Of a stretch of 45,461 bases of DNA, positions 24,938 through 33,965 are shown piece after piece; position 1 is the first letter of the stretch; each line of letters begins with the position of its first letter. This stretch comes from Lentisphaerota bacterium (GTDB taxonomy: Bacteria > Verrucomicrobiota > Lentisphaeria > Victivallales > Victivallaceae): assembly GCA_015061865.1 (NCBI GenBank), contig SUVU01000003.1, positions 1 to 45,461 on the forward strand. The letters run 5' to 3'. The position numbers and the translations under genes were made by a program. The notes beneath the pieces are model-generated. The model did no database searches, had not been told where the DNA came from, and saw only the letters and a list, made by a program, of their open reading frames with translations.

Positions 24938-24966
24938 TTGAAAAAACATTTTTGGGGTGATATATT
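24938..24966 (+). promoter_or_regulatory. Promoter of the PEPCK gene
   Basis: TTGAAA (24938-24943), a 17-base spacer and TATATT (24961-24966) with TG just upstream of the -10 (extended -10). The roughly 90-base leader contains a small hairpin, CGGGAA/TTCCCG at 24988-25008, of unknown role. Confidence 0.65.
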
Positions 24967-25064
24967 ATGACTAATTTCGGTTTTTGCCGGGAATCAGGAC
25001 GTTTCCCGCTGAAAAATAGTTGAAAGCTTTGCAGTCACTCACAATAAAAAGAAAGGACGAGATG

Positions 25065-26906
25065 ATGGCTAAAATGTTGAATCAGGCTCCGACGAACAAC
25101 GCCAAGTTGCTCGCGTGGGTCAACAGTTGGGTCGAGATCTGCGAACCCGATGCCGTTTACTGGTGCGATGGTTCCAAAGAAGAGTATGACCGCCTCAGCA
25201 ATGAGATGGTTGAATCCGGTCTGGCGATCCGTTTGAATCCGGAAAAACGCCCGAACAGCTTGCTGTTCCGCTCTGATCCGTCCGACGTTGCCCGTGTCGA
25301 AGCCCGTACCTTTATCGCTTCTGAAAAAGAAGAAGATGCCGGCCCGACCAATAACTGGATCGATCCCAAAGAATTGAAAGTGACCATGACCGGCCTTTAC
25401 AAAGGTTGTATGCATGGCCGTACCATGTACATCATCCCGTTCTCCATGGGTCCGGTCGGTTCCCCGATCGCCAAAATCGGTGTTGAGATAACTGACTCCG
25501 CTTACGTTGTGATCAACATGCACGTGATGACCCGCGTCGGCACCAAAGTTCTGGAAGTCCTCGGCGACGGCGAATTCGTTCCCTGCATGCACTCCGTGGG
25601 TAAACCGCTGGAAGCCGGTGAATCCGACAACGGTATCTGGCCCTGCGCTCCGTTGGATAAAAAATATATCGCTCACTTCCCCGAAACCCGTGAAATCTGG
25701 TCTTACGGTTCCGGTTACGGCGGCAACGCTCTGCTCGGCAAAAAATGTCTTGCTCTGCGTATCGCCACTGTTCAGGCCCGTGACGAGGGCTGGTTGGCTG
25801 AGCACATGCTCATTTTGAAACTTACCAACCCTGCCGGCGAAAGCAAATATGTCACCGGTGCGTTCCCGTCCGCTTGCGGTAAAACCAACCTTGCGATGCT
25901 CATCCCGACCCTGCCGGGCTGGAAAGTTGAGACCGTCGGTGACGATATCAGCTGGATGAAATTTGATGAAGCCGGTCAGCTCCGTGCCATCAACCCGGAA
26001 GCCGGTTTCTTCGGTGTTGCCCCCGGAACCAGCATGAAATCCAACAAAAACGCCATGCTCTCCTGCGCCAAAGACACGATCTTTACCAACGTCGCTCTGA
26101 CCGATGATGGTGATGTCTGGTGGGAAGGCATCGGCTACGATGCTCCGGCTCACCTGATCGACTGGAAAGGCAATGACTGGACTCCGAATATGGTCGACGC
26201 TGACGGCAAACCGGTCAAAGCGGCGCACCCGAATGCCCGTTTTACCGCTAAAGCCGGCAACTGCCCCGCCATCGCTCCGGAATGGGAAGATCCTGCCGGT
26301 GTGCCGATCAGTGCGTTCCTGTTCGGCGGACGCCGTCCGACCACTCTGCCGCTGGTCTATCAGGCCAAAGACTGGGAACATGGTGTGTTCATCGGTTCCA
26401 CCGTCGGTTCTGAAGTTACCGCTGCAGCTTTGGACGTGAAAGCCGGTACTGTCCGTCGTGACCCGTTCGCCATGTTGCCGTTCTGCGGATATCACATGGG
26501 CGATTACTTCAAACACTGGCTGGAAATCGGTAAAGCCGGTGAAGCCAAAGGCAACCTGCCCAAAATCTTCTGCGTGAACTGGTTCCGTAAGAGCGCCGAA
26601 GGCAAATTCATGTGGCCGGGCTTTGGCGATAACAGCCGGGTGTTGGCTTGGGTTTTTGCCCGTTGCGCCGGAAATGGTAAAGCCAATGAAACTGCGATCG
26701 GTTTCCTGCCGACTGCCGACTCCATCGATATCACCGGCTTGGAGGGCGAAGTCAGCGCTGCTGATCTCGACGAACTGCTCAAAGTCGATGTCGAAGGCTG
26801 GAAAAACGAATTGGCGATGATCAAAGAACATTACGCCAAATTCGGCAGCCATCTGCCGGCTGAATTGGTCAAACAGCTTGAAGCGCTGGAAGCGCGTCTT
26901 GCCTGA
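25065..26906 (+). CDS. pckG: Phosphoenolpyruvate carboxykinase (GTP)
   Basis: PEPCK (GTP) interconverts oxaloacetate and PEP in the cytoplasm. In anaerobes it often runs in the carboxylating direction, making oxaloacetate and a nucleoside triphosphate. About 613 residues, normal for the GTP class. Motifs: [12 protein letters not shown], the P-loop-like [19 protein letters not shown] (metal), [13 protein letters not shown] and [13 protein letters not shown] 25065 (or 25062) follows AAAGGA at a good spacing; upstream in-frame codons back to 25020 are unlikely. Codon use is strongly biased to C-ending codons, as in highly expressed genes. It has its own promoter at 24938 and a strong terminator at 26929. 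Confidence 0.95.
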   Translation: MAKMLNQAPTNNAKLLAWVNSWVEICEPDAVYWCDGSKEEYDRLSNEMVESGLAIRLNPEKRPNSLLFRSDPSDVARVEARTFIASEKEEDAGPTNNWIDPKELKVTMTGLYKGCMHGRTMYIIPFSMGPVGSPIAKIGVEITDSAYVVINMHVMTRVGTKVLEVLGDGEFVPCMHSVGKPLEAGESDNGIWPCAPLDKKYIAHFPETREIWSYGSGYGGNALLGKKCLALRIATVQARDEGWLAEHMLILKLTNPAGESKYVTGAFPSACGKTNLAMLIPTLPGWKVETVGDDISWMKFDEAGQLRAINPEAGFFGVAPGTSMKSNKNAMLSCAKDTIFTNVALTDDGDVWWEGIGYDAPAHLIDWKGNDWTPNMVDADGKPVKAAHPNARFTAKAGNCPAIAPEWEDPAGVPISAFLFGGRRPTTLPLVYQAKDWEHGVFIGSTVGSEVTAAALDVKAGTVRRDPFAMLPFCGYHMGDYFKHWLEIGKAGEAKGNLPKIFCVNWFRKSAEGKFMWPGFGDNSRVLAWVFARCAGNGKANETAIGFLPTADSIDITGLEGEVSAADLDELLKVDVEGWKNELAMIKEHYAKFGSHLPAELVKQLEALEARLA

Positions 26907-26928
26907 TTGATCGCCTTTTGAAAAAGGT

Positions 26929-26963
26929 AAATGCGGACACTCAAACGGGTGTCCGCATTTTTT
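26929..26963 (+). terminator. Rho-independent terminator of pckG
   Basis: A perfect 12-base stem (AAATGCGGACAC / GTGTCCGCATTT) with an 8-base loop, the T-run at 26958-26963 extending from its 3' arm. It lies 22 bases after the PEPCK stop. Confidence 0.9.
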
Positions 26964-27025
26964 ATATTCATTAAGTCATACGAGACGTTGCAGACGGGAA
27001 GTGTGAAAATGCCGAAATGACTGGA

Positions 27026-27049
27026 ATATTGAATAAAATTTTTCAATAT
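27026..27049. promoter_or_regulatory. Inverted repeat upstream of the TolC-family promoter
   Basis: ATATTGAA (27026-27033) and TTCAATAT (27042-27049) form a perfect 8-base inverted repeat with an 8-base spacer ending five bases before the candidate -35. It could be an activator site; no binding protein can be named. Confidence 0.3.
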
Positions 27050-27053
27050 CGGG

Positions 27054-27082
27054 TTGCAAATACCGGAAAAAGGTGCTACATT
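27054..27082 (+). promoter_or_regulatory. Promoter of the TolC-def operon
   Basis: TTGCAA (27054-27059), a 17-base spacer and TACATT (27077-27082), about 50 bases before the ATG at 27136. Confidence 0.5.
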
Positions 27083-27135
27083 ATAAAAAATAGTAAGGTA
27101 TACTTGTATATTTTAATAATGGGAGCTGTTCAGGC

Positions 27136-28797
27136 ATGAAAAAGAGTAAATTCTTTTGGTACGGCGGCGCAGCGGCAGTTTTGATGACCGCAGTTGCCGG
27201 ATGTTACAATTACAAAGAACCTGCTGCGGCAACGCTGGGTGAGAGTTATACCGCGCGTCAGCGTGTGGCAGCAGAGGACGATTCACTTAAAGATATAAAA
27301 TTGCTGTCATTGCGGGATGCGCAACGCATTGCGATCAAAAATAACCCGACTTATATTGCGGCGTTCCACTCGATGGAAGCTGCCCGCATGAAATATTTGC
27401 AGGCATGGGGTGCGTATTCACCGGTGGTCAGTGCCAGTTTTTCGATGCAGAATGGCCGGGATTGGATCCGCAACTATTGTGATGCCGTTTATCCGAATTT
27501 CAAAAACCGCAGCGGCAGTCCGCACACGGATGCTTTTACCACCCAGACCGGTATCCATGCCAATTTGCTGATTTTTGACGGTTTTGCCCGTCTGTTCAGA
27601 TTGAAAGCCGCCAAAAGCGATTTCAATTACTACGCCAGAATGGAGGAGGATGCCTGCCGCACGATGATGATGTCGGTCGCATACGCCTATAATACGGTGC
27701 TGTTGGCGATCGAAAACCGCCGTATTGCTTTGGCTGACCGCAAATTCCAGCAGAGTTCCCTGCAGGATACCAAATATAAATTTGAAGCCGGTGCGGCTCC
27801 GTTGAGCGATGTGCTGAACTTTGAAATCTACGTCAACAGCGCTGATGTCAAAATGATCGAGGCTGATTATCAGTATGAAGTCGCAGTTTATGCGCTGGCG
27901 CAGCTGATGGGCTATCAGGAAGGTACTTTGCCGTCGCACATTAAATTTCCTGAAGAATATAAAACGCAGTTTGCGGAACTTCCGGCAGTGGAAATCTATC
28001 TCGATGCTGCACTTGCCAACCGTCCTGACCTGAAAGGATATCGCGAAAAACTCAATGTCGCCAAATATCAGGTCTATCAGGCTTGGGGCGCATATTCTCC
28101 GGTGGTGACCGGTTATATCAACTGGGGTTATGGCACTCACACCAATCAGTATCTCAGTTATTCCACTGACGATTCCACCCACTATCATGAGACGATGAAT
28201 TTTAATTACGGTTTGAATGCAGAGTGGACTATTTTTAACGGTTTTATCCGCACAAACCAGTTGCGAGAAGCCAAAGCCGCCCGTGCGGTCGCCGAATATC
28301 AGGTCGCCGCGGCATGGGCAACGGTTATCAATGAAGTGCGTTCTGCTTATGCCGGATATGTCCAGAATGTTAAAAAGACCAAACTTCATGCTAAAATCAA
28401 AGACCTCTCCAGTAAACAGCGGGATCTGGTGCGGGATGAATACAATGCCGGTAACGCTGAGTTGACCCGTTTGAATGAAGCCCAGCGGGATTTGGTCGAG
28501 GCGGAAACTTCGTTGGCATCCAGTTATATCAATGTGCAGAATGCCAAAGCTCAGCTTGATTCGGTCGTCGGCGGTAATACTGCTCAGTATTATATGAATA
28601 ATAACGGCTCCGGTGATGAACGTTATCCCGGACTTGGCGGAATTTCTGATATTCAGCAGAAAATTGACAGCTATTCACAGAAAGGTGATGCCGCACAGAC
28701 TGCCCCGGTTCAGGCTCCTGATGTGAAACGCAACCCCGGAGCAAAGCCGGTTCCGGCGATCCCGGCTTCTGCGACAGCAAAACCGAAAACCAAATAA
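27136..28797 (+). CDS. TolC-family outer-membrane efflux lipoprotein
   Basis: The 553-residue protein begins with a lipoprotein signal peptide; the lipobox is VAGC with Cys23. Two homologous outer-membrane-efflux-protein repeats follow, each starting with an L-x-x-A-x-x-x-A type helix (LRDAQRIAIKNNPTY; IYLDAALANRPDL) and each containing AWGAYSPVV, consistent with the duplicated TolC barrel/tunnel fold. The C-terminal 60 residues are a Pro/Ala/Lys-rich tail. TolC-family proteins form the exit duct of type I secretion and RND/ABC efflux; no inner-membrane pump or adaptor is encoded next to it. The coding region is preceded by a promoter at 27054. Confidence 0.88.
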   Translation: MKKSKFFWYGGAAAVLMTAVAGCYNYKEPAAATLGESYTARQRVAAEDDSLKDIKLLSLRDAQRIAIKNNPTYIAAFHSMEAARMKYLQAWGAYSPVVSASFSMQNGRDWIRNYCDAVYPNFKNRSGSPHTDAFTTQTGIHANLLIFDGFARLFRLKAAKSDFNYYARMEEDACRTMMMSVAYAYNTVLLAIENRRIALADRKFQQSSLQDTKYKFEAGAAPLSDVLNFEIYVNSADVKMIEADYQYEVAVYALAQLMGYQEGTLPSHIKFPEEYKTQFAELPAVEIYLDAALANRPDLKGYREKLNVAKYQVYQAWGAYSPVVTGYINWGYGTHTNQYLSYSTDDSTHYHETMNFNYGLNAEWTIFNGFIRTNQLREAKAARAVAEYQVAAAWATVINEVRSAYAGYVQNVKKTKLHAKIKDLSSKQRDLVRDEYNAGNAELTRLNEAQRDLVEAETSLASSYINVQNAKAQLDSVVGGNTAQYYMNNNGSGDERYPGLGGISDIQQKIDSYSQKGDAAQTAPVQAPDVKRNPGAKPVPAIPASATAKPKTK

Positions 28798-28798
28798 G

Positions 28799-29389
28799 AT
28801 GTTTTTTCCCAATCACAAAAAATCTTATACTGTATACACTGCCGGTGCGGGGGTTTTGAAACAAATCGCCAAGCCGGTGGCGGTCGTTTCTGATGAGATC
28901 CGTACTATTGCCGGTGAGATGTTTGCCGCAATGCGGGTCTTTAACGGTATTGGATTGGCAGCTCCACAGTATGGCCATTCATTGCGGATGGTGGTATTTG
29001 ATGTCCCGGCAGACTCCAACACCGGCACTTCCGGTGAAAATGCGTTGCTGCCGCGGATGCCGCTGGTGGTGATCAATCCGGAAATAGTGGCGTATTCTAC
29101 CGAAAAAAATACCCGGGAAGAGGGGTGTTTGTCAGTGCCGGAAATATATGCTCCGGTCGAGCGTCCGGTTTGCGTGGTTTTCCGGGCTCAAACTCTGGAT
29201 GGCGAATTTATTGAAGCCGAGTGCGGAGGGTTGCTGGGGCGGTGTATTCAGCATGAGCTTGATCATTTGGATGGTAAATTGTTCACTGACCGGCTTAAAC
29301 CGGAAGTCGCCAGAGCCGTTCGTGGAGATTTGGAACGTTTGAAAAAGATCGGACAGAGTTCCAATTATCGCAGGAAAAGCAAAAGATGA
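28799..29389 (+). CDS. def: Peptide deformylase
   Basis: It removes the formyl group from N-terminal Met of new proteins. All three motifs are present in the 196-residue protein: GIGLAAPQ (residues 50-57), EEGCLSVPE with metal ligand Cys110, and QHELDHLDG with His152, Glu153 and His156. An insertion of about ten residues (DSNTGTSGENA) sits between motifs 1 and 2. It begins one base after the TolC-family stop, so it is co-transcribed. No clear ribosome-binding site is seen, consistent with translational coupling. The stop overlaps the next ATG by four bases. Confidence 0.94.
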   Translation: MFFPNHKKSYTVYTAGAGVLKQIAKPVAVVSDEIRTIAGEMFAAMRVFNGIGLAAPQYGHSLRMVVFDVPADSNTGTSGENALLPRMPLVVINPEIVAYSTEKNTREEGCLSVPEIYAPVERPVCVVFRAQTLDGEFIEAECGGLLGRCIQHELDHLDGKLFTDRLKPEVARAVRGDLERLKKIGQSSNYRRKSKR

Positions 29390-30315
29390 GTTTTTTTCGT
29401 TCGTTTATAGGAACATGTTGCGGCACTGAGATTTTTCAGAAGCTGCGCAAACAGAGCTGGGGCAAAACGCTGTGGCACTTATTTTTGCTGTCGCTGATTT
29501 GTGCTGTTTTTATCGGTATCGGCAACTATTATATGCTGAAATACCGGTGGCGTTCGGCGGAAGCCGGATTCCGTGGCATTTTCGGGAGCAGAGTTTATCT
29601 CAGTGAAAAAGGGGTGATCCCCGAATCTGAACCGGAAAGGAGCCGCCGTCAGGAGTATCCCTATAACGGATTGTTGATATATGTTTCTCCGCAAGGTGCG
29701 GAAAAAGAGTATCCGGATGAAACATTGTTTGAGCGTAATTTTATTGTTTTGTGGCATCCGTCCTGCTTCGCATTTATGTTGCGGCAGGAAGAAAAATGGA
29801 TTTTTGTCAAATACAATCCTGATGGCAGATCGCTGGATGTTGCCATGCCTAAATTATCCTATCAGGAATTGAAAAAGAAATTGGTGGACACTGCTAATGC
29901 ACAGCAGCAAGTCAAGTGGAGATTGCCGTCAGATTATGAGAACGGAATGACGACACCGCAGTTGTTCAAGTTTATCCGGACGATGTTTGCAATTTTCAAA
30001 TCGCTGCAGTTCTTTTTTGTTCAGTTTTTCTCGGTATTGCTTTTTACGGTGTTTTTTGCCTCGGTTTTCAGGTTGTTCTGCCGCAATAAATTGCAGGAGT
30101 TCTCTTTTGCAGTAATGTGGAAAGTTTCGGTTTATACGGCATTCCCGGTGATGGCAGTGGTCAGTTTCTTTCCGGCGCTGCAGTTGCCGGGAGCAAAATT
30201 GTATTTGGAATTGTTTGTGATCGGATGGCTGTTCTATCTTTTCCATGTCGTCCGCAATCTGGTGCTTTTTCAGGAAGATGATGATAAAAAAGAGGAACCG
30301 GCAAATGAACAGTGA
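29386..30315 (+). CDS. Integral membrane protein of unknown function (DUF1189-like topology)
   Basis: A 309-residue protein with one membrane segment near residues 28-50, a hydrophilic soluble region to about residue 190, then three or four hydrophobic segments to residue 295 and an acidic/basic C-terminal tail. The arrangement resembles DUF1189 proteins, but I cannot confirm this from sequence alone. It overlaps def by four bases and overlaps the following CDC123-like gene by 11 bases, so the three are translationally coupled. No catalytic motif is apparent. Confidence 0.75.
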   Translation: MSFFRSFIGTCCGTEIFQKLRKQSWGKTLWHLFLLSLICAVFIGIGNYYMLKYRWRSAEAGFRGIFGSRVYLSEKGVIPESEPERSRRQEYPYNGLLIYVSPQGAEKEYPDETLFERNFIVLWHPSCFAFMLRQEEKWIFVKYNPDGRSLDVAMPKLSYQELKKKLVDTANAQQQVKWRLPSDYENGMTTPQLFKFIRTMFAIFKSLQFFFVQFFSVLLFTVFFASVFRLFCRNKLQEFSFAVMWKVSVYTAFPVMAVVSFFPALQLPGAKLYLELFVIGWLFYLFHVVRNLVLFQEDDDKKEEPANEQ

Positions 30316-31045
30316 AGATAAAAAATTACTGGTGCCGTCGTGGTATCCGGCGTTGTCCTCATACACTTGGGATACCCGTTTCGTTAAATTAACTCCGGAA
30401 GCTGTCGCAATGTTTGCCGATGGCAACGGTGAATGCAGCGGCGAATTGCTTTATTCTCCGGTGGCTAAAAGCCTGATGCATGATTTGGAAACGCCGTTAA
30501 CGGCGATCCGCGGCAATGCCTTTGTGTTTGCAGACAGCTGTGCCCCGACGGACACCGAGCGTTTTGCGGCAAAAGGCGGTGCGGTTTATTCGGCCCGCAG
30601 TGCGGTCAATACTCTTTTGCAGAGCAAAAAAGTTTCTGCAGCTGCCCGGCGCGGTGAGATGGAATACATCTGTATCCGTCCGTATCGTAATATTACCCTG
30701 GCACGAGAATTCCGGTTGTTTATTTACGAAGGACAACTTTCGGCGATGAGCCAGTACCATTTGATTCGTCACTTCCGGCGTTTGGAAGGGGTGAAAGCGA
30801 ATTATTGGGAGTTGGCGGAACGGTTTGTGAAAGAGATATCATGGAAATTGCCGCAGCAGACTGTGGTGATGGATATTTATATAACTTCAGGTCAGGAAAT
30901 TCTGATCGTTGACCTCAATCCGTGGGGCGGCGAAACTGATCCGCTGATGTTGTTCACTTGGGATCGGGATTGGAGTAAACCGGCAGGAATTCAGCTGATG
31001 GCTCCGCCGACTGCAGTGTCCGGGGATGTCAAAGTTTCGTTTTGA
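30305..31045 (+). CDS. Bacterial CDC123/D123-like ATP-grasp family protein
   Basis: The 246-residue protein matches the eukaryotic cell division cycle protein 123 (D123) pattern: REFRLFIYEGQLSAMSQYH (residues 134-152), a MDIYI strand ending in Asp190-Ile-Tyr, and IVDLNPWGGETDPLMLFTW (201-219), where Asp203 and Asn205 match the metal/ATP ligands of the ATP-grasp fold. In eukaryotes Cdc123 assembles translation factor eIF2; bacterial homologues have no assigned role. The start at ATG 30305 follows GAGGAA; a longer upstream frame lies inside the previous gene. It is placed after def in a translation-related operon, and the partner is unknown. Confidence 0.72.
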   Translation: MNSEDKKLLVPSWYPALSSYTWDTRFVKLTPEAVAMFADGNGECSGELLYSPVAKSLMHDLETPLTAIRGNAFVFADSCAPTDTERFAAKGGAVYSARSAVNTLLQSKKVSAAARRGEMEYICIRPYRNITLAREFRLFIYEGQLSAMSQYHLIRHFRRLEGVKANYWELAERFVKEISWKLPQQTVVMDIYITSGQEILIVDLNPWGGETDPLMLFTWDRDWSKPAGIQLMAPPTAVSGDVKVSF

Positions 31046-31048
31046 TAT

Positions 31049-31702
31049 TTACCAGTGGGGCAGGGTGCGGGATAATTCGTTCAATTTTCTGCGCCGCAGA
31101 GCGTAGTCCGGCATGATTTTTGCTACGAGCGCCCAGAATGCCGGAGAGTGGTTCATCTCCTGCAAATGAGCTAACTCGTGAACTGCGACATAATCAATCA
31201 GTTCCAGCGGCACCTGGATCAATTTCCAACTGAATGAGAGCGTTTTATATCCTGAACACGAACCCCATCTGGTTGAAGCGGAGTTGATTTGGACTTTGTC
31301 CGGTATGAGACCGCATTTTTCGCTGTAGATCTGCACCCGTTTCGGAATGACAGCCTGTGCCAGTTCCCGGTATAATGTGATCAAGGACGATTTTTTCTCT
31401 TCATCAGTACCTTTGGGGATCATAAAGGCGTGGTCAAAAATGCGCAAGCGGTTGGTCAGATGAAGCGGATACGGTACGCCCAACAGCAGAAATCTGGCAT
31501 TTTCTGAAAAATCCAGCTGCAAATGCCGCTGCGCCCGCTGTTGTAACGAGGTGATCGCAGCGTGTTCCCGCTCCAGTAATTTCAGCAAAAAACTTTCCGG
31601 CACCGCAGGTGGGGCGAGAATTTCCACCACGCCGTCCGCAGCGATTCGCAATGCTATACGTTTACGGCGCGGTGAACGGATGATCCGGTAATCAAAATCC
31701 AT
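31049..31702 (-). CDS. YgjP-like zinc metallohydrolase
   Basis: The protein has about 217 residues of the YgjP/WLM family. The zinc motif is HELAHLQEMNHSPAFW, preceded by RWGSCS, the two hallmarks of YgjP. The N-terminal third is a beta-rich domain (RKRIALRIAADGVVEI). E. coli YgjP was reported as a nucleoside-triphosphate pyrophosphatase, though the fold is peptidase-like, so the role here stays general. Start choice: ATG 31702 lies four bases after the trxB stop; ATG 31735 would overlap trxB by 29 bases and adds 11 residues. Neither has a strong ribosome-binding site. It converges with the CDC123-like gene with a three-base gap. Confidence 0.83.
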   Translation of the reverse strand: MDFDYRIIRSPRRKRIALRIAADGVVEILAPPAVPESFLLKLLEREHAAITSLQQRAQRHLQLDFSENARFLLLGVPYPLHLTNRLRIFDHAFMIPKGTDEEKKSSLITLYRELAQAVIPKRVQIYSEKCGLIPDKVQINSASTRWGSCSGYKTLSFSWKLIQVPLELIDYVAVHELAHLQEMNHSPAFWALVAKIMPDYALRRRKLNELSRTLPHW

Positions 31703-31706
31703 GCGA

Positions 31707-32630
31707 TCAATGTTCGGAGAGATATTTTTCTGCATCTATCGCTGCTCTGGCCCCGGTTCCGGCGGCGGTGATCGCCTGACGGTAATGGGGATCTGTGCAG
31801 TCTCCTGCAACAAAAACTCCGGGGATATCTGTGAGCGAAGTATTGTTTCGGGCGATAAAATATCCCTGCGCATCAACTGCGACTCCGGCGTTTTTGAAAA
31901 CTTCATTGCACGGAATATGACCGAGGGCGGCAAAGACCGCTTTACACTCCAATTCTCCGGTTTCACCGGTGACGGTATCCGCAATTTTTACTCCGGAAAC
32001 CTGATCGGCACCGAGGATTTCAGTGATTTTACAGTTGAGATGAAAAATGATTTTCGGATTGCTGCGGGCACGGTCAGCCATGATTTGTGATGCCCGCAGT
32101 TGCTCACGACGGTGGATGAGGTGAACTTCTGACGCAAAGCGGGTCAGAAAAATCGCCTCTTCCATCGCCGAATCCCCGCCTCCGGCGACCACGACCGGAA
32201 CATTTTTGTAAAACGCTCCGTCGCAAGTGGCACAGGCGGATACACCATTGCCGCGCAAACGTTCTTCGCCGGGGACACCCAGATACCGCGGAGATGCGCC
32301 GGTGGCAATGACCAGCGCCGCAGTTTCGATCACCCTGTCGTCTGATAAAGTAAGCCGATGGATGCCGTTGTCATTCAGAACCGCAGATGTCACGGTGTCA
32401 TATTCAATGCGGGCGCCGAATTTCTCGGCCTGGGTCTGCATATTCATCACCAGGTCAAATCCGGTAATGCCATCGGGGAAACCGGGAAAATTCTCCACTT
32501 CAGTTGTTTGAGTCAGCAATCCGCCGGGGGTGTTGCCCGCAAGTACCAAAGGTGACAATCCGGCTCTGGCAGCATAGATCGCAGCAGTGCATCCGGCAGG
32601 ACCATTGCCGATGATAACAATTTTTTCCAT
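31707..32630 (-). CDS. trxB: Thioredoxin reductase
   Basis: NADPH-dependent reduction of thioredoxin. The 307-residue flavoprotein has the FAD loop GNGPAGCTAA, the redox pair in ACATCDGA, the NADPH loop VAGGGDSAMEEA and the FAD-contact VFVAGDCTD. Length and motif order are those of bacterial low-molecular-weight TrxB. The ATG has AAGGAA a few bases upstream. It is transcribed divergently from the ROK regulator and in the same direction as ygjP, which follows directly. Confidence 0.94.
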   Translation of the reverse strand: MEKIVIIGNGPAGCTAAIYAARAGLSPLVLAGNTPGGLLTQTTEVENFPGFPDGITGFDLVMNMQTQAEKFGARIEYDTVTSAVLNDNGIHRLTLSDDRVIETAALVIATGASPRYLGVPGEERLRGNGVSACATCDGAFYKNVPVVVAGGGDSAMEEAIFLTRFASEVHLIHRREQLRASQIMADRARSNPKIIFHLNCKITEILGADQVSGVKIADTVTGETGELECKAVFAALGHIPCNEVFKNAGVAVDAQGYFIARNNTSLTDIPGVFVAGDCTDPHYRQAITAAGTGARAAIDAEKYLSEH

Positions 32631-32758
32631 GATTTATTCCTTGAAAGTTGTAAAAGTTTATAATAACGTTACAATGAGTAAAGTACATCACCGGACGGGA
32701 TTTTTCTACTGTGTACTGAAAGAAAGTTTATTTTTTTTTCACTTTCAAAGGTTTTTAT

Positions 32759-32787
32759 TTGACTTTATGGTGAAGTCGGATTATATT
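32759..32787 (+). promoter_or_regulatory. Promoter of the ROK-nagB unit
   Basis: TTGACT (32759-32764), a 17-base spacer and TATATT (32782-32787), near consensus, about 38 bases of leader to ATG 32832. Confidence 0.65.
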
Positions 32788-32831
32788 TCGTGCATTGTCA
32801 ACATGATTTACAAACTGGGACGGAAAAGAAA

Positions 32832-33929
32832 ATGCGTTTTACATATATTTCAGGCAAACGCCGGGTTTTTGCCAAATTGCGCCGTTCCGGTCGTATATCC
32901 AGAGCTGAGTTGGCACGGGAGTGCGACTTGACCAGACCGGCAGTTTCTGCCATTGTGGAGGAACTGATTGCCGACGGCTTGGTAAAAGAACTCGGTCCCG
33001 GCAGATCCACCGGCGGCAAACCGCCGATCATGTTGGAGTTTGTCCCGTCGGCACGTTGTGCTATCGGGATCAATCTCGGCGGTGACGGGTGTATCGAAGG
33101 GGTGATCTGTGATTTATCCTGCGGAGTGTTGTTCTCTGAATCTATCGCTTACATCAATAGTTATGACAATATTCTGGATGTTACCGGTAAAGTTATCCGG
33201 ATACTGCAGGGTAAAGTTTCGCCTGACCGGTTGGCTGGCGTCGGTGTGGCGGTTTCCGGGATCGTGGCTGATGACGGCAATGTGACGTACTCAAATCTGG
33301 ATATCGTCGGCAAGCCGCTGCTGGCTGATTTGCGCAATATTTCCGGAGTGCCGGTGATGTTGGAACGGCGCCCCAATGCGGCGGCGTTGGCGGAGGCGTT
33401 GTTCGGCGGCGGGTGTGATGCCGAACGCCTGGTCTATTTGACCAGCGGTGTCGGTGTCGGCGCCGGATTTGTGGTTGCAGGAGATATTTTCAGCGGCAGA
33501 AACGGTTGTGCCGGAGAGGTCGGGACTTTGAGATTGCCTGACGGCAGTATTTTGGAAGATGCCGCCCGTCCCCGGAATATGCTGAGTGAATATGAGAAAA
33601 TCACCGGAAGTCGAATCAATTTTGAGGAATTTCTGTGCCGTTATTTTGATGGTGATGACGTTGCTGACCGTCTGGTTATGATCAATGCCGGTCAGTTGGC
33701 GTATGCCGCCAGTGCGGCGGCAAATATGTTTGATCCGGATGCGGTAGTGCTGGGCGGAGATGTGTTGGAGTTCGGGGAAAAGTATTTTGAGGAATTCCGT
33801 CGGATTTTGCTGGCAGGTTCCGTTGCCGCAGGATTGGGAAAAGATCCGATGGTATTGCGTTCTACATTCGGCCGCCGCGGGGTGGCGGTCGGAGGCGCGC
33901 AGATCATATTGGATTCGTTGATTTGTTAG
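32832..33929 (+). CDS. ROK-family (NagC/XylR-type) transcriptional regulator
   Basis: The 365-residue protein has an N-terminal winged helix-turn-helix (ISRAELARECDLTRPAVSAIVEELIADGLV) and a C-terminal ROK sugar-binding domain (GINLGGDGCIEG, GVGVGAGFVVAGDIFSGRNG, MVLRSTFGRRGVAVGGA). The kinase signatures are degenerate: the position of the catalytic Asp in ENDxNAA reads ERRPNAA and the CxCGxxGC zinc motif is missing, so it is a regulator rather than a kinase. It is adjacent to nagB, 36 bases downstream, so it likely responds to GlcNAc-6-P or a related sugar (inference). It has its own promoter. Confidence 0.87.
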   Translation: MRFTYISGKRRVFAKLRRSGRISRAELARECDLTRPAVSAIVEELIADGLVKELGPGRSTGGKPPIMLEFVPSARCAIGINLGGDGCIEGVICDLSCGVLFSESIAYINSYDNILDVTGKVIRILQGKVSPDRLAGVGVAVSGIVADDGNVTYSNLDIVGKPLLADLRNISGVPVMLERRPNAAALAEALFGGGCDAERLVYLTSGVGVGAGFVVAGDIFSGRNGCAGEVGTLRLPDGSILEDAARPRNMLSEYEKITGSRINFEEFLCRYFDGDDVADRLVMINAGQLAYAASAAANMFDPDAVVLGGDVLEFGEKYFEEFRRILLAGSVAAGLGKDPMVLRSTFGRRGVAVGGAQIILDSLIC

Positions 33930-33965
33930 ATCCATTTAACCCTTAAAGGAAAGGAGAATCGGAAA

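Noticed and set aside
24988-25008. Hairpin in the pckG leader as a riboswitch
   Set aside because: A six-base stem in a leader of about 90 bases is too simple. No conserved riboswitch core was recognised.
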